DNA from: Gordonia zhaorongruii
GTDB lineage: Bacteria > Actinomycetota > Actinomycetes > Mycobacteriales > Mycobacteriaceae
Reading direction: 5' to 3'
Assembly: GCF_007559005.1 (NCBI RefSeq)
Contig: NZ_CP041763.1
Span: 248,001-312,000, forward strand
Length of the DNA: 64,000 nucleotides
Under the pieces are notes generated by a model. That model was not told the origin of the DNA, did no database searches, and saw only the letters and a list, made by a program, of their open reading frames with translations. How positions within the stretch are numbered: the first letter of the stretch is position 1; the number at the start of each line of letters is the position of its first letter. A program made the position numbers and the translations under genes. Positions 17,682-27,159 of this stretch are shown in pieces.

Positions 17682-19835
17682 CTACGGCTGCCACCATTGC
17701 GTCGCCCGGCCGATGTCCGCATCGAGGTACGGCACCAGGCTGCGCATGAACGCCGTCGTCACGTGGTGCGAGTCGTGCCAGACGAGGATGTTGCCGACCA
17801 CCGCGGGACAGTACCCATCCCGGCAGAAGCCCTTCGTGTAGTCCAGGAAGGTGATGTTCGGGAAGTCCCCGGCGACGGCGTCCGCCGGATTGACCGGATC
17901 GAGCGAGCGGTTCATCGGGACTCCGCACACCCCGGGGCTCTTGCCGCGTGCGAGGCAGTCGCGGGGCGCTTCGGCGTTCCACGTCCACGGGGTGTCGCGG
18001 ACCGCGAGCACCTTCTGTCCGCGATCCCGGAACATCTCGAAGTAGTCGATGTACCCCTGCGGAGTCACGTCACCGGGGCCGGCCGAGTCAGGGCGGGTCG
18101 CCGTGGTGAACACGTAGTCGGGCTTGTCCTGAGCGAGCTGGTCGACGACCCGCTCCGACCAGTCCTCGCATTCGGTGAGGGTCTTACCCTGGAACTTGAC
18201 GAACGCCTCGGTGCTGAGAGCGCAACCTGCCTTCATATAGGTGGTGACCCGGAACCCCCGCTTCTTGCCGAGGACGTCCATCGCGGTCATCCAGTGTTCG
18301 GAATGCGAGCCGCCGACGACGGCGATGGTCCGCGTGGCGCTCGCGTCGCCGTAGACGCCCACCTTGATCGACGGGTCACCGAAGTTGGAGAAGTGGGGCA
18401 GATGATTGAGCGGCCAGTCCTCGCCGGCGGCCTCCGGGTTCGGAACGGGCGGGATGGCCGGTGCCGGTGCGTTGTCGATGAACGCCCTGGCTCCCGGATA
18501 CTCGCGAGGATCCAGGTTGGTGGTGTCGACGTACTGCTGGTCGGCGCGGTACTGCCAGTAGCCGCCGCTGCCGAGCGCGAACGCCGACACGATGACGACG
18601 ACGATCGCGATGATGCTCCGGTAGCGTGCCGAGAATCCCTCGCCGCGACCGGCGCGCAGCGGCGCCTCGAACCACTTGGTGGCGGCCCAGGCGATGATCA
18701 CGGAGATGATCAGGATGGCGGTGCCCTCGATGAACGACACGTCGTTCTTCGAACGCCAGGCCATGTAGAAGATCAGGAACGGCCAGTGCCACAGGTAGAG
18801 GGCGTACGCGATGGACCCGAGCCATACGATCCACGGATGGGCGAGCATGCGTCCCACAAGCGAGAGGTCGTTGCCGGGGACGGGGCGGGGCGCGGTGACC
18901 GATGATCCGACCCAGATGAGCAGCAGCGTGGAACCTGCCGGTACCAGTGCGAGCAGACCCGGGTACTGCTCGACACCGGCGATCCAGATGCCCGAGGTGG
19001 CGATCAGCGCGACGGCCACCGCACTGAGCGCCGCCCGCAGCCAGTTCGCCAGCCGCACGCGCGGCATCCAGATGGCGAGCAGACCGCCGGCCAGCGGCTC
19101 CCACAGCCGCGCGACGGTGTCGTAGTAGTTGAACGGCTGGTTGATGCCGTGGCGGTAGTTGGCCCAGGCGAACGATGCGAGGGCGATCGCGAGCAGGGAG
19201 AAGCCGACGATCGCCGTGACGACCTTCGGAGTCGACACCGCAGGCCAGCGTCGGCCTGCGAGTTTGAGGAGTCCGCCGAGCGCGAGTGCGCAGAGCATGG
19301 TGATCACGAAGAACTGGCCCTGCATCGCCATCGACCACAGATGCTGCATCGGGCTGACGGCGGAGTCGGCCGCGCCGTAATCCTGAGAGGCGAAGCCCAG
19401 GTGATAGTTCTGATAATAGAGAGCCGACGCGATGAGTTCCTTGCCGAGCGGGCCCCATCGCGTGGATGGCATGAGTTGCCAGGTGAGCAGCGCGATGACG
19501 GCGAGGATCAGGAACAGCGCAGGAATCAGGCGGCGCAGCAGCCGACTCAGGCGCGGCCACGGATTGATCGTCACCGACCACGAGACGTCGGCGGACTGCG
19601 ACCGGACGACGTGCTTGAGAAGCGATGCGACGAAGAAGTAGCCGGACAGGGTGAGGAAGACGTCCACGCCGCCGGACACGCGCCCGAACCAGACGTGGAA
19701 GATCGCGACCAGGAAGATCGCGATTCCGCGGAGGCCGTCGAGGTCGAGCCGGTAGCCCGAGTTGTAGCCCGCGGCCGCGTCCTCGTTGGGAGTACCCCGC
19801 GGCTTCGAGTGTCGGGCCTTTCCACCTCTGGTCAC
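17682..19835 (-). CDS. Acyltransferase-SGNH fusion (OafA type surface O-acyltransferase)
   Basis: About 717 residues from GTG at 19835. The N-terminal ~400 residues are acyltransferase family 3 (YRLDLDGLRGIAIFLVAIFHVWFGRVSGGVDVFLTLSGYFF). After a linker comes a periplasmic SGNH domain: TIAVVGGSHSEHW holds the nucleophilic Ser (GGSH rather than the more usual GDSH) and WHDSHHVTTAF holds the late Asp-His pair. The family O-acylates surface polysaccharides or lipoglycans. The frame is open to 21362 but the upstream part overlaps the opposite-strand alcohol dehydrogenase and is not coding. The exact start is uncertain; GTG at 19865 is an alternative and neither has a strong ribosome site. Confidence 0.85.
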   Translation of the reverse strand: MTRGGKARHSKPRGTPNEDAAAGYNSGYRLDLDGLRGIAIFLVAIFHVWFGRVSGGVDVFLTLSGYFFVASLLKHVVRSQSADVSWSVTINPWPRLSRLLRRLIPALFLILAVIALLTWQLMPSTRWGPLGKELIASALYYQNYHLGFASQDYGAADSAVSPMQHLWSMAMQGQFFVITMLCALALGGLLKLAGRRWPAVSTPKVVTAIVGFSLLAIALASFAWANYRHGINQPFNYYDTVARLWEPLAGGLLAIWMPRVRLANWLRAALSAVAVALIATSGIWIAGVEQYPGLLALVPAGSTLLLIWVGSSVTAPRPVPGNDLSLVGRMLAHPWIVWLGSIAYALYLWHWPFLIFYMAWRSKNDVSFIEGTAILIISVIIAWAATKWFEAPLRAGRGEGFSARYRSIIAIVVVIVSAFALGSGGYWQYRADQQYVDTTNLDPREYPGARAFIDNAPAPAIPPVPNPEAAGEDWPLNHLPHFSNFGDPSIKVGVYGDASATRTIAVVGGSHSEHWMTAMDVLGKKRGFRVTTYMKAGCALSTEAFVKFQGKTLTECEDWSERVVDQLAQDKPDYVFTTATRPDSAGPGDVTPQGYIDYFEMFRDRGQKVLAVRDTPWTWNAEAPRDCLARGKSPGVCGVPMNRSLDPVNPADAVAGDFPNITFLDYTKGFCRDGYCPAVVGNILVWHDSHHVTTAFMRSLVPYLDADIGRATQWWQP

Positions 19836-20078
19836 AGCCGGGATGGTACGTCGTTCGACCGGCACTTTTCCATTTGAGGTGTGCGTGTCGGTTCGGGGGA
19901 GCAGGGTGCTTTCGCAGGTGGGCCGATTCGTGCGAAGCGGTACGTTCGTCCGACCCCGCGGGCAGTATGAGGTGACGGTCACACTCATGATGCCAGGCGG
20001 GCGGGACCGGCGATCAGCTCGTCGCACCAGTCGGTGTCGCGGCGCGAATGACAGTCCTGGTGAGAACACGAGGTCGAC

Positions 20079-21203
20079 ATGAAGACGAAAGCCGCAGTCC
20101 TCCACGGCGTCAACGAGGAGTGGCAGATCGAGGAGGTCGAGCTGGGAGACCCGATCGCGGGCGAGGTGCAGGTGCGTCTCGCGAGCTCGGGCCTCTGCCA
20201 CTCGGATCACCATCTGCGCACCGGTCAGTCGCCGGTGCCGATGCCGGTCGTCGGCGGACACGAAGGCGCGGGCACCGTCGTCAAGGTGGGGTCGGGTGTC
20301 ACCCGGTTCGCCGAGGGCGACCACGTGGTGACCGCCTTCATCCCTGCCTGCGGTGTGTGCGAGCCGTGCTCTCGGGGCGCCCAGAACATCTGCGATGAGG
20401 GTGCGGGTCTGCTGACCGGTCTGTCGATCTCCGACAAGACGCATCGGGTGACGCGCGACGGCGAGGGGCTGACACAGATGTGCCTGCTCGGCACATTCTC
20501 GCCGTACATCACCGTCAACGAGGCGTCGCTCGTGAAGATCGAGGACGACATTCCGCTCAAGGAGGCGGCGCTGCTCGGATGCGGCATCGCGACCGGCTGG
20601 GGCTCGGCCACCGAGATCGGCGGCACGCGACCGGGCGACACCGTGGTCGTCGTCGGGATCGGCGGCGTCGGGATCAATACGATTCAGGGGGCGAAGGTTG
20701 CGGGCGCACGGCACGTGGTGGCCGTCGACCCGGTGAAGTTCAAGCGCGACATGGCCGAGAAGCTCGGGGCCACCCACACCTTCGAATCGATGGACGAGGC
20801 GACGCCGGTTCTCGGCGAGATCAGCTGGGGGAAGATGGCGAACACGGTGGTGCTGACGGTGGGCGAGATGAAGGGGGAGTACATCGCCCCCGCGCTGGCG
20901 ATGACCGCGAAGGGCGGGCAGGTGGTGGTCGTCGGCATGGGTGACGCCCGGGCGATGGACGCGTCGATGAACATCTTCGAGCTGACGCTCCTGCAGAAAC
21001 GGGTGCAGGGAGCGATCTTCGGTGGCGCGGGTCCACGAACGCAGATACCGAAGCTGCTCAACGAGTACCGGTCGGGGCAGCTCAATCTGACGGACCTGGT
21101 GACGCAGACGTACCGCCTCGAGGAGATCAACAAGGCGTACGACGACATGCTGGCGGGTAACAACATTCGTGGATTGATCGTGTTCGACGAATCGGACTGG
21201 TGA
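20079..21203 (+). CDS. NDMA-dependent type zinc alcohol dehydrogenase
   Basis: 374 residues of the medium-chain dehydrogenase superfamily. Catalytic zinc ligands are Cys40 (SSGLCHSDHH) and His61 (GGHEGAG). The structural zinc loop CGVCEPCSRGAQNIC supplies Cys91, 94, 97 and 105. The Rossmann motif is GIGGVGINTIQGAKVAGARHVVAVD. The long insert LTGLSISDKTHRVTRDGEGL and the overall pattern match actinobacterial NDMA-dependent alcohol dehydrogenases, which hold NAD(P) tightly and are often linked to mycofactocin. No mycofactocin genes are in this window. The physiological alcohol is unknown. Confidence 0.92.
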   Translation: MKTKAAVLHGVNEEWQIEEVELGDPIAGEVQVRLASSGLCHSDHHLRTGQSPVPMPVVGGHEGAGTVVKVGSGVTRFAEGDHVVTAFIPACGVCEPCSRGAQNICDEGAGLLTGLSISDKTHRVTRDGEGLTQMCLLGTFSPYITVNEASLVKIEDDIPLKEAALLGCGIATGWGSATEIGGTRPGDTVVVVGIGGVGINTIQGAKVAGARHVVAVDPVKFKRDMAEKLGATHTFESMDEATPVLGEISWGKMANTVVLTVGEMKGEYIAPALAMTAKGGQVVVVGMGDARAMDASMNIFELTLLQKRVQGAIFGGAGPRTQIPKLLNEYRSGQLNLTDLVTQTYRLEEINKAYDDMLAGNNIRGLIVFDESDW

Positions 21204-21364
21204 GCTCTCGGACCATCGCACGAGGGTGGTCGGGCGGCGGTTCACTGCTGCTCCGGCCACCAGGCCGGTTCGGCTGTGGGACGGCCGGTCGCATTGTGGG
21301 TTAGCGTCACTTCCGACAGTCACCCCGGAGCCGGGGATGATCACGCGCACGGGAGGGACCACTC

Positions 21365-21910
21365 ATGAACCAGCCGCAGCAACCGAACAGCCAGTCTGCG
21401 CCGAACCAGCCTGCACCGGGCCAGCCTGCGCCCGTCCAGCCTGCAGGTGCGCAGGGCCGTGTCGGTGGGACGGCCGAGGCCGAGAACGAGTACAGCGGCT
21501 TCTCCATCGGCGCGGTCGTCGCGATCGTGGGCGCTGTGCTGACGCTCATCGCCTATCCGCTCGAATGGTTCGTCGTCGAGGCGGATGAGGGTGCCACCAT
21601 CAACGGCCTCGGTCAGACCACCAGCACCTCCACCTACGAGGTTGTCTTCGAAGGCAGCAAACTGCATTGGCTGGCAGGTGCCGCGGCGATCGGCATGATC
21701 ATCGCAGCCCTCGCGCGACTGATCGGCAAGTTCGACGCGAAGTGGGAGAAGCTGCCGATCATCTTCGGCGGTCTCGCCATCGTCAGCGCTGTCTTGAGCA
21801 TCGCGACGATCGGTGACGGTTTCAAGGCGGGCATCGGCCTCTACCTGGTTGTCGTGGGCGCGGTGATCACGCTCGCGGGCGGCCTCGTCATGTCGCTGAT
21901 GAAGAAGTAG
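21365..21910 (+). CDS. Small four-helix membrane protein, function unknown
   Basis: 181 residues. The first ~35 are Gln/Pro/Ala-rich (QQPNSQSAPNQPAPGQPAP). Four hydrophobic helices follow: IGAVVAIVGAVLTLIAYPLEW, LAGAAAIGMIIAALARLIG, IIFGGLAIVSAVLSIATIG and GLYLVVVGAVITLAGGLVMSL, with a ~40-residue outer loop between the first two. The start ATG at 21365 is preceded by GGGAGG. I do not recognise a family. It stands alone between the alcohol dehydrogenase and the convergent DUF2339 gene. Confidence 0.75.
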   Translation: MNQPQQPNSQSAPNQPAPGQPAPVQPAGAQGRVGGTAEAENEYSGFSIGAVVAIVGAVLTLIAYPLEWFVVEADEGATINGLGQTTSTSTYEVVFEGSKLHWLAGAAAIGMIIAALARLIGKFDAKWEKLPIIFGGLAIVSAVLSIATIGDGFKAGIGLYLVVVGAVITLAGGLVMSLMKK

Positions 21911-22092
21911 TCCCTCGCGCACGAACGACGGCGTAGGCGCGAATGGTCGACCGAGTCGTTGTCCGGAGGTCAGTGGCGTGAGCACGTAAAAGTGGTACCT
22001 GTGCGGGGCGGCGTTGCTCTATTGGGCGATGCCGACCGTCAGCGGTGCATCTAAAACGTGCCAGCGTCGATATCAGTGGACGCATACGCGGC

Positions 22093-22128
22093 AATGCGGG
22101 CCGAGTCCATCTGGACTCGGCCCGCATT
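22093..22128. terminator. Strong hairpin terminator between convergent genes
   Basis: Perfect 17-bp arms (22093-22109 and 22112-22128, AATGCGGGCCGAGTCCA on the left) with a 2-nt centre. It lies 14 bp beyond the minus-strand DUF2339 stop and can also end the plus-strand transcript from 21365-21910. Confidence 0.8.
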
Positions 22129-22141
22129 CGTGTTGTGTCGG

Positions 22142-23890
22142 TCAGGGTTGGACGACCGGCTGCGATTCGTCCGAGCCCAGCTTCTGCGCGTACGAGACGC
22201 CGAGCGCCAGGAGGAGCAGGCCGACGCCGATGAAGGCGATGACGCGGAACACGCCGTCGAGTGCGGCGAGGTCGAACAGGAACAGTTTGCCGATCGCGGC
22301 CGCCATGACGGAGAGACCCGCACCGAGCACGATCGTGCGGTCGGTTCCTTTCAGGGTGCGTGCCCAGAGGAGCGCGGCCGTCGCGCAGATGCCCCAGATG
22401 ACGGTCGCTGCGGCATGGCCTGCCCGGAAGGCGGCTTCGGCGTCGGAGACGATGACGTGTGCGGCGCTCAGGCAGGTCGTGGTGGTGAGCCACAGTCCGA
22501 TGAGCGCACCCGCGACGCTTAGATGCAGTGCGATCTCCCGGTTCTCGGTGGCCCACGACCAGGTGAGCAAGGCCGTGGCGATGAGACCGAGGAGACCGCC
22601 GATCAGCAGCGACGCGGAGTCGGAGTGCCCCGAGGGGTCGGCGATGAAGACCTGCCGAACTGCGCCGTAGCCGTTGAGCATCAGGATTCCGAGAGCGGAG
22701 AAGACTGTCGCGGTGATGCGGACGGGCATCTGCAGGTCACGGGCGAAATACGACGCTGCCGCCAGGAGTGTGCCCGCGGTGATGATCGTCGACGGCTGGT
22801 ACGTGTCGTCGGTCAGATAGCCCGCCGCGATCAAGAGCTGTGCGGCGGTCCCGATGAACCACATGATGCGAGCGTCGACGTCCACCCGGCCGTAGGTGCC
22901 GAATGCTGCGGCGGCGAACAGTGCCGCGCCCAGCGCCAGGTTTCCTGCGGCGATGACACCGTTGTCGTGCACCGCGAACATCATCGGCAGGGCCGCCGCA
23001 GTCGAGATCAGGGCGACGATCGACGGGCAGCTGCTGGTGTTCACGAGGAGGATCGACGATCCGAGGATGACGACCAGAGCGGTGATCGCGATAACGGTCT
23101 CGATCCAGGGCTCGCTGTACATCGCTCCGTAGATCACGGCGGGAATGACGACCGCCGCAGTGTTCACGGCGTACAGGGCGAACCAGTTGCGCCCCACTTG
23201 GATCCAGAGGGTGGTCGCCGCGTAGACGAGCACGAATCCGACCAGGGTGACGGTGACGCCTGCGGTCACGAAGGGCGCCAGGAGGAGTACCGGTATCGAG
23301 ACCATCAGTCCCATCGCCTGGCTGTTCCAGACGTGCGCGACGCCGAGACCGACGCCTGCGATCGCGCCGGCCGCAGCCAGCGCCGCCACCGGTGGCAGCC
23401 ACTCGTAGAAGGTGCTCATGGCGAGGACGTCGAACAGCAGCCCCGCGATGCCGGTGGCGACCAGTCCGGCGGCGCCGGGACGTTTGGCGGGGTTCCGGCC
23501 GATGTGGATTCCGAGTCCGGCGAGGACGGCCGCGAGGAGCCCGCCGCCCGCGGTCCGGATCTCGGGGCGGAGCAGTCCTGCCTGGGCGGCGAGGATCAGC
23601 AGCATGACGATGCCGGCGAGCGTGATGGCCACGCCGACGCCGGCGAGGACCTTCCCGATCAGACCCGATTCGGCGGCCTTGGCCAGCCGCTGAGAGAAGG
23701 TCGGGCCCGTTGGATGAGGGGCTTCGGTGAGGTACGGATCAGCGGTCGTCTGATAGTGGATGAACGGCTGCCGATGCGGATCCGCCGATCCGGATGTCAT
23801 CGACGAGTCCGATCGCTCAGACGTGGGCGGTGGAGTACCCGGCGCAGGAGCCGGGCCTGATGGGTGCGGGTGCGGTTGGTTCTCGTTCAT
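22142..23890 (-). CDS. DUF2339-type polytopic membrane protein
   Basis: 582 residues from the ATG at 23890, preceded by GAGAAG. The first ~70 residues are Pro/Ser/His-rich and cytosolic. A long series of short hydrophobic helices, perhaps 16-18, fills the rest, beginning LIGKVLAGVGVAITLAGIVMLLILAAQ and ending FRVIAFIGVGLLLLALGVSYAQ. The layout fits DUF2339, a family of unknown function. The gene follows the two-component genes on the same strand with an 85-bp gap, so it may share their transcript. Confidence 0.8.
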   Translation of the reverse strand: MNENQPHPHPSGPAPAPGTPPPTSERSDSSMTSGSADPHRQPFIHYQTTADPYLTEAPHPTGPTFSQRLAKAAESGLIGKVLAGVGVAITLAGIVMLLILAAQAGLLRPEIRTAGGGLLAAVLAGLGIHIGRNPAKRPGAAGLVATGIAGLLFDVLAMSTFYEWLPPVAALAAAGAIAGVGLGVAHVWNSQAMGLMVSIPVLLLAPFVTAGVTVTLVGFVLVYAATTLWIQVGRNWFALYAVNTAAVVIPAVIYGAMYSEPWIETVIAITALVVILGSSILLVNTSSCPSIVALISTAAALPMMFAVHDNGVIAAGNLALGAALFAAAAFGTYGRVDVDARIMWFIGTAAQLLIAAGYLTDDTYQPSTIITAGTLLAAASYFARDLQMPVRITATVFSALGILMLNGYGAVRQVFIADPSGHSDSASLLIGGLLGLIATALLTWSWATENREIALHLSVAGALIGLWLTTTTCLSAAHVIVSDAEAAFRAGHAAATVIWGICATAALLWARTLKGTDRTIVLGAGLSVMAAAIGKLFLFDLAALDGVFRVIAFIGVGLLLLALGVSYAQKLGSDESQPVVQP

Positions 23891-23975
23891 GCTTCTCAGC
23901 TTCGCGTTCGGCGCCGCCGGAAACATGCGTGGAACTACGCAGCAGGCATGAGGACTTGCGCGTGCGGAATGAGTC

Positions 23976-24620
23976 TCACTCGGCGTCGAGCCCGTGTTCG
24001 ATGGCGTATCGCGCCAGTTCGACGCGGTTTCCGAGCTGAAGCTTCCGCAGAGAGGCACCCACGTGATTCTCGACAGTCCGCGGACTGATCTGCAGGCGCG
24101 TCGCGATCTGTCTCGACGACATGCCCTTCGCCACGTGTCGGAGCACCTCGGTCTCCCGGTCGGTGAGCACCGGTGCGTCCGGTTCGGGCGACTGCGACAT
24201 GCGCCGGTACTCGCCGAGAACCAGTCCGGCGAGCCCGGGAGTGAACACCGGCTGACCGTCTGCGGTGGATCGCACGGCTTCGATCAACTCGGACTGCTGT
24301 GCGCTCTTCACCAGATAGCCGGTGGCGCCCGCTTTGATGGCGTCCAGGACGTCGTCGCGCTCGTCCGACGCCGACAGGACCAGTACCCGGGCGGCCGGGT
24401 GCGCGGCGAGAACGCGTGCGGTCGCGTCGGCACCGCTGCCGTCGGGTAGATGCATGTCCATGAGCACCACGTCTGGACGCGCGGCTCCCGCGCGAGCGGC
24501 GGCCGAGGCCACGGTGTCCGCGGTGGCGACGACGTCGAACCCCTGGTCGGTGAGGTCCCGTGCGACGCCTTCCCGCCACATCGGATGGTCGTCGACCACC
24601 ATGATTCGCAGCTCGTTCAC
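23976..24620 (-). CDS. NarL/LuxR-type response regulator
   Basis: 214 residues from GTG at 24620, which overlaps the kinase stop by 4 bp (GTGA). Receiver domain: acidic pocket VVDDHP, phospho-acceptor Asp55 in VLMDMHLP, and GATGYLVKS with the conserved Lys. The C-terminal LuxR helix-turn-helix is LTDRETEVLRHVAKGMSSRQIATRLQISPRTVENHVGASLRKL. It is the output partner of the kinase encoded just upstream. Regulated genes are unknown; the DUF2339 gene next in line is a candidate. Confidence 0.93.
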   Translation of the reverse strand: MNELRIMVVDDHPMWREGVARDLTDQGFDVVATADTVASAAARAGAARPDVVLMDMHLPDGSGADATARVLAAHPAARVLVLSASDERDDVLDAIKAGATGYLVKSAQQSELIEAVRSTADGQPVFTPGLAGLVLGEYRRMSQSPEPDAPVLTDRETEVLRHVAKGMSSRQIATRLQISPRTVENHVGASLRKLQLGNRVELARYAIEHGLDAE

Positions 24621-25780
24621 GGGGTGCCCTTCCGGTCGTCTTTCGGCGCGGTCAGTTCCCATTCTGTCCCGGCTCCCGGTGCGGATTCCAGGCGTGCAGT
24701 GCCGCCGACCGACTCGATGCGCCCGATCACCGATCGCGCGATGCCCATCCGCCCTTCGGCTTCGGCCGCGGCGAGACGGCCCTCCGGGATTCCCGCACCG
24801 TCGTCGCGGACGCTGATGATCACCTCGCCGCCGAGGTCCTCGAGCAGAAGGAACGCCTTGGCACCGGGGCCCGCGTGATGGTCGACGTTGTCGAGAACGT
24901 TGTCGACTGCCGCGAGCAGCTCGTCGGCGACCCGGAGGTCGACCGTCACCGGATCGGCAGGCGCGCTGATCTGCGCGCGATGACCGACGCTCGAGCGCAG
25001 GGCCGATGACAGATCGCGGGCCGACGGCGTGAGTGCCCCGTCGGAAGCGGTATCGGCGGCGATGAGCTCGCGCAGCCGGCGCTCCTGCTCGGCGGCCAAC
25101 TCCGCGAGTTCCGCTGTCGGACCACCGATCTCGCGGCCGCGGCGGGTCATCAGCGCCAGTACCTGCAGCACTCCGTCGTGCACCTCGCGGGAAAGTCGCT
25201 CGCGCTCCTCGGACCGGGCTGCGACGGCGGTCGCGGCGACGAGCTCGTGGTGGACGGTGCGGGCACGCGAGGCGGCCATGCCGACGGCGGCGGCCGCCGA
25301 CACCAGCAGAATCGTGGTGGCGTTACGGCCGAAGTTCAGCGAGATGTCGCCCTTGACGAAATAGTTGGCGCACGCGATAGCGAGCGCTCCCGTCGCACCC
25401 CACAGACTTCCGCCGATGATCGCCGTCGACAGGGCCGCATTGGTCATCCACAGCGTGGTGGGCCACGTCTGGTTGTGGCTGATCCACGACGTGTCGGTGA
25501 CCAGCGAGGTCGACAGCATCATCGCCGCCGACACGATCACCTCGACCGTCACGAACCAGCGGCGTCGGCCGAATCCGACCAGGTAGCCGATCGCCCACCA
25601 GAGGTTGAAGGCGGTCAGGACCCCGAACAGGCCCCACGTGAGGCCGGGCTCGGCGAGGTCGCCGTTGATGGCGATCTGGAAGCCGAACGCGTAGACGAAG
25701 GAGAGGAGCCGGAAGATCTGGGCGGCCCGCCACAGCGGTCCGACCGGATCGCGGTCCTCGATCTCACGCCAGGTCTGCAT
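24617..25780 (-). CDS. Membrane sensor histidine kinase (NarL-partner class, MacS-like)
   Basis: 387 residues. About six hydrophobic helices in the first ~180 residues (IFRLLSFVYAFGFQIAI, LFGVLTAFNLWWAIGYLVGF and so on) form the sensor. The HisKA_3 motif is ERERLSREVHDGVLQVLALM, with the phospho-His near residue 200. The ATPase domain shows LLAAVDNVLDNVDHHAG (N box) and VRDDGAGIPEGRL (G box). It resembles MacS-type kinases of actinobacteria, but I cannot confirm the subfamily. The signal is unknown. A hairpin terminator separates it from desA upstream. Confidence 0.9.
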   Translation of the reverse strand: MQTWREIEDRDPVGPLWRAAQIFRLLSFVYAFGFQIAINGDLAEPGLTWGLFGVLTAFNLWWAIGYLVGFGRRRWFVTVEVIVSAAMMLSTSLVTDTSWISHNQTWPTTLWMTNAALSTAIIGGSLWGATGALAIACANYFVKGDISLNFGRNATTILLVSAAAAVGMAASRARTVHHELVAATAVAARSEERERLSREVHDGVLQVLALMTRRGREIGGPTAELAELAAEQERRLRELIAADTASDGALTPSARDLSSALRSSVGHRAQISAPADPVTVDLRVADELLAAVDNVLDNVDHHAGPGAKAFLLLEDLGGEVIISVRDDGAGIPEGRLAAAEAEGRMGIARSVIGRIESVGGTARLESAPGAGTEWELTAPKDDRKGTP

Positions 25781-25824
25781 GCTTGGACGGTAGTACGTGA
25801 GACAGCGGAAGTAGGTGCGACAGA

Positions 25825-25862
25825 CGAAGCGGGCAGCTCTCAGTGGAGAGCTGCCCGCTTCG
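25825..25862 (-). terminator. desA terminator
   Basis: Perfect 17-bp stem (25825-25841 with 25846-25862) and AGTG loop, 12 bp past the desaturase stop on the minus strand. It separates desA from the two-component genes. Confidence 0.85.
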
Positions 25863-25873
25863 GATGGTCTGCG

Positions 25874-26821
25874 TCAGGCGCCGACGCTCTCGCGCTTCTT
25901 CGCCTCGCGGGCGAGGAAACGATCGCGCTGCTCCTCGAAGCGGCGCGCTTCGCCTTCCGTCTTCTCCAGCCAGGCGGCGAGTTCCTCGCGGGCCGCCTCG
26001 CCACGACCGGTGAAGTCGTTGCGCTCGAAGACGCTCCACTTGCGCAGGACCGGCCACACGACGTCGTCGAGGTGCTGACGGATGTCGTACACGCCGTGCT
26101 TGGCCATCATCAGGCTCATGCGGCGGAAGTTCGGCATGCCGATACCGGGCATGTCGAAGTTGGTGATCACGCCGGTGATCGCCTCCATCGCCTGGTCCGG
26201 TGCCAGATCGAGAGCTGCCGCGCAGAGGTTCCGGTAGAAGATCATGTGCAGGTTCTCGTCGGCCGCGATGCGCTGCAGCATCTTGTCGGCGACGGGATCG
26301 TTGCAGGCCTTGCCGGTGTTGCGGTGGCTCACACGGGTGCCGAGCTCTTGGACGGCCACGTACGCGACGCCGCGCAGCAGGCCGTTCAGATCGTCGGAGT
26401 GCGCCCCCTTGGTCATGTTCGCCATGCGGTCGTTCTCGAGTGCGACCGGGTCGACTCCGCGGGTCACGACGAGGTAGTCGCGCATCACGATGCCGTGGCG
26501 GTTCTCCTCAGCGGTCCAGCGGCCGACCCAGGTGCCCCACGCGCCGTCCGGCGAGAAGTACTCGGTGATCTCCCGGTGGTACGAGGGCAGGTTGTCCTCG
26601 GTCAGCAGGTTGAGCGTCATGGCGGCCTTGGCGACCTCGCTCAACTGCGACTGCTCCGGATCCCAGTCCTCGCCGCCCATGGCAGCGAAGTTGCGTGCCT
26701 CGTCCCACGGGACGTAATCGTGCGGGTGCCAGTCCCGGGCCAGGGACAGGTGGCGGTTCAGTTCTTTTTCTGCGACAGGCTCCAGCTCCGTGAGCAGCTG
26801 GACTTGACTCAAATCTGGCAC
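25874..26821 (-). CDS. Acyl-ACP desaturase (DesA family)
   Basis: 315 residues of the soluble diiron stearoyl-ACP desaturase family. Iron ligands lie in LTEDN (Glu75), EENRHG (residues 105-110), VQELGTR (Glu159) and DENLHM (188-193). Mycobacterial DesA1/DesA2 insert double bonds into acyl chains bound to acyl carrier protein, in part for mycolic acid synthesis. GTG at 26821 follows GGGGAGG at good spacing. The gene is divergent from dnaK, sharing a 338-bp intergenic region. Whether it is DesA1-like or DesA2-like cannot be decided here. Confidence 0.92.
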   Translation of the reverse strand: MPDLSQVQLLTELEPVAEKELNRHLSLARDWHPHDYVPWDEARNFAAMGGEDWDPEQSQLSEVAKAAMTLNLLTEDNLPSYHREITEYFSPDGAWGTWVGRWTAEENRHGIVMRDYLVVTRGVDPVALENDRMANMTKGAHSDDLNGLLRGVAYVAVQELGTRVSHRNTGKACNDPVADKMLQRIAADENLHMIFYRNLCAAALDLAPDQAMEAITGVITNFDMPGIGMPNFRRMSLMMAKHGVYDIRQHLDDVVWPVLRKWSVFERNDFTGRGEAAREELAAWLEKTEGEARRFEEQRDRFLAREAKKRESVGA

Positions 26822-26965
26822 GGGCTGGTGCCTCCCCAGTCTTGTCGATTCGTATGTGATTCACCGCACAGTATGACACATCCTGTGTGCCGTGGGGGTA
26901 GTGAGCGTACCGGCACGCAGGTGATGATCATCACTGCAGACGTGAGTGAATGCGGCTCATATCGG

Positions 26966-26991
26966 GGAATGAACCTGGGTACGGAGCCGTT
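26966..26991 (+). promoter_or_regulatory. SigH/SigE-like promoter for dnaK
   Basis: GGAAT (26966-26970), 17-bp spacer, CGTT (26988-26991). This matches the ECF stress-sigma pattern GGAA(T/C)-N16-20-SGTT known for mycobacterial SigH/SigE. It stands just upstream of the HAIR box, and the same spacing recurs before clpB. Confidence 0.45.
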
Positions 26992-27006
26992 GGACTCTTC
27001 GACGGA

Positions 27007-27027
27007 CCTGAGTGTATCGGACTCAAG
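27007..27027 (+). promoter_or_regulatory. HspR-binding HAIR box of the dnaK operon
   Basis: CCTGAGT-N7-ACTCAAG, 13 of 14 positions identical to the HAIR consensus CTTGAGT-N7-ACTCAAG. HspR is encoded as the last gene of this operon, giving autoregulation with DnaK as co-repressor, as established in Streptomyces and mycobacteria. Confidence 0.85.
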
Positions 27028-27159
27028 AAAATTGACGGCTCGAGAATGAGCCGGTAGACATGAGCCGAAGGCGCTGAGGTTTCGGTGAAAACGACCTACA
27101 GGCCCAACGGCCAGCAAACCCCAGGCTTCACACAAGCCGCCCAACAAGGAGGAACGCAC

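Larger units (their letters stand above)
26822..27159. other. Divergent promoter region, desA/dnaK
   Basis: 338 bp without a gene. It contains a GGAAT-N17-CGTT element (26966-26991) and an HspR box (27007-27027) for dnaK. The longer dnaK frame starting at 27085 adds residues absent from the family and is not used. Nothing conclusive was seen for the desA promoter. Confidence 0.6.

Noticed and set aside
19836-21362. N-terminal extension of the SGNH acyltransferase frame
   Set aside because: It runs antisense to the alcohol dehydrogenase and contains no membrane or catalytic motif; the family N-terminus begins near 19835.
22523-23860. 445-codon plus-strand frame opposite the DUF2339 gene
   Set aside because: Highly charged low-complexity translation typical of an antisense frame to a membrane protein gene.
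25178-27049. 623-codon plus-strand frame opposite the kinase and desaturase
   Set aside because: Complement of two well-supported minus-strand genes, with no domain of its own.
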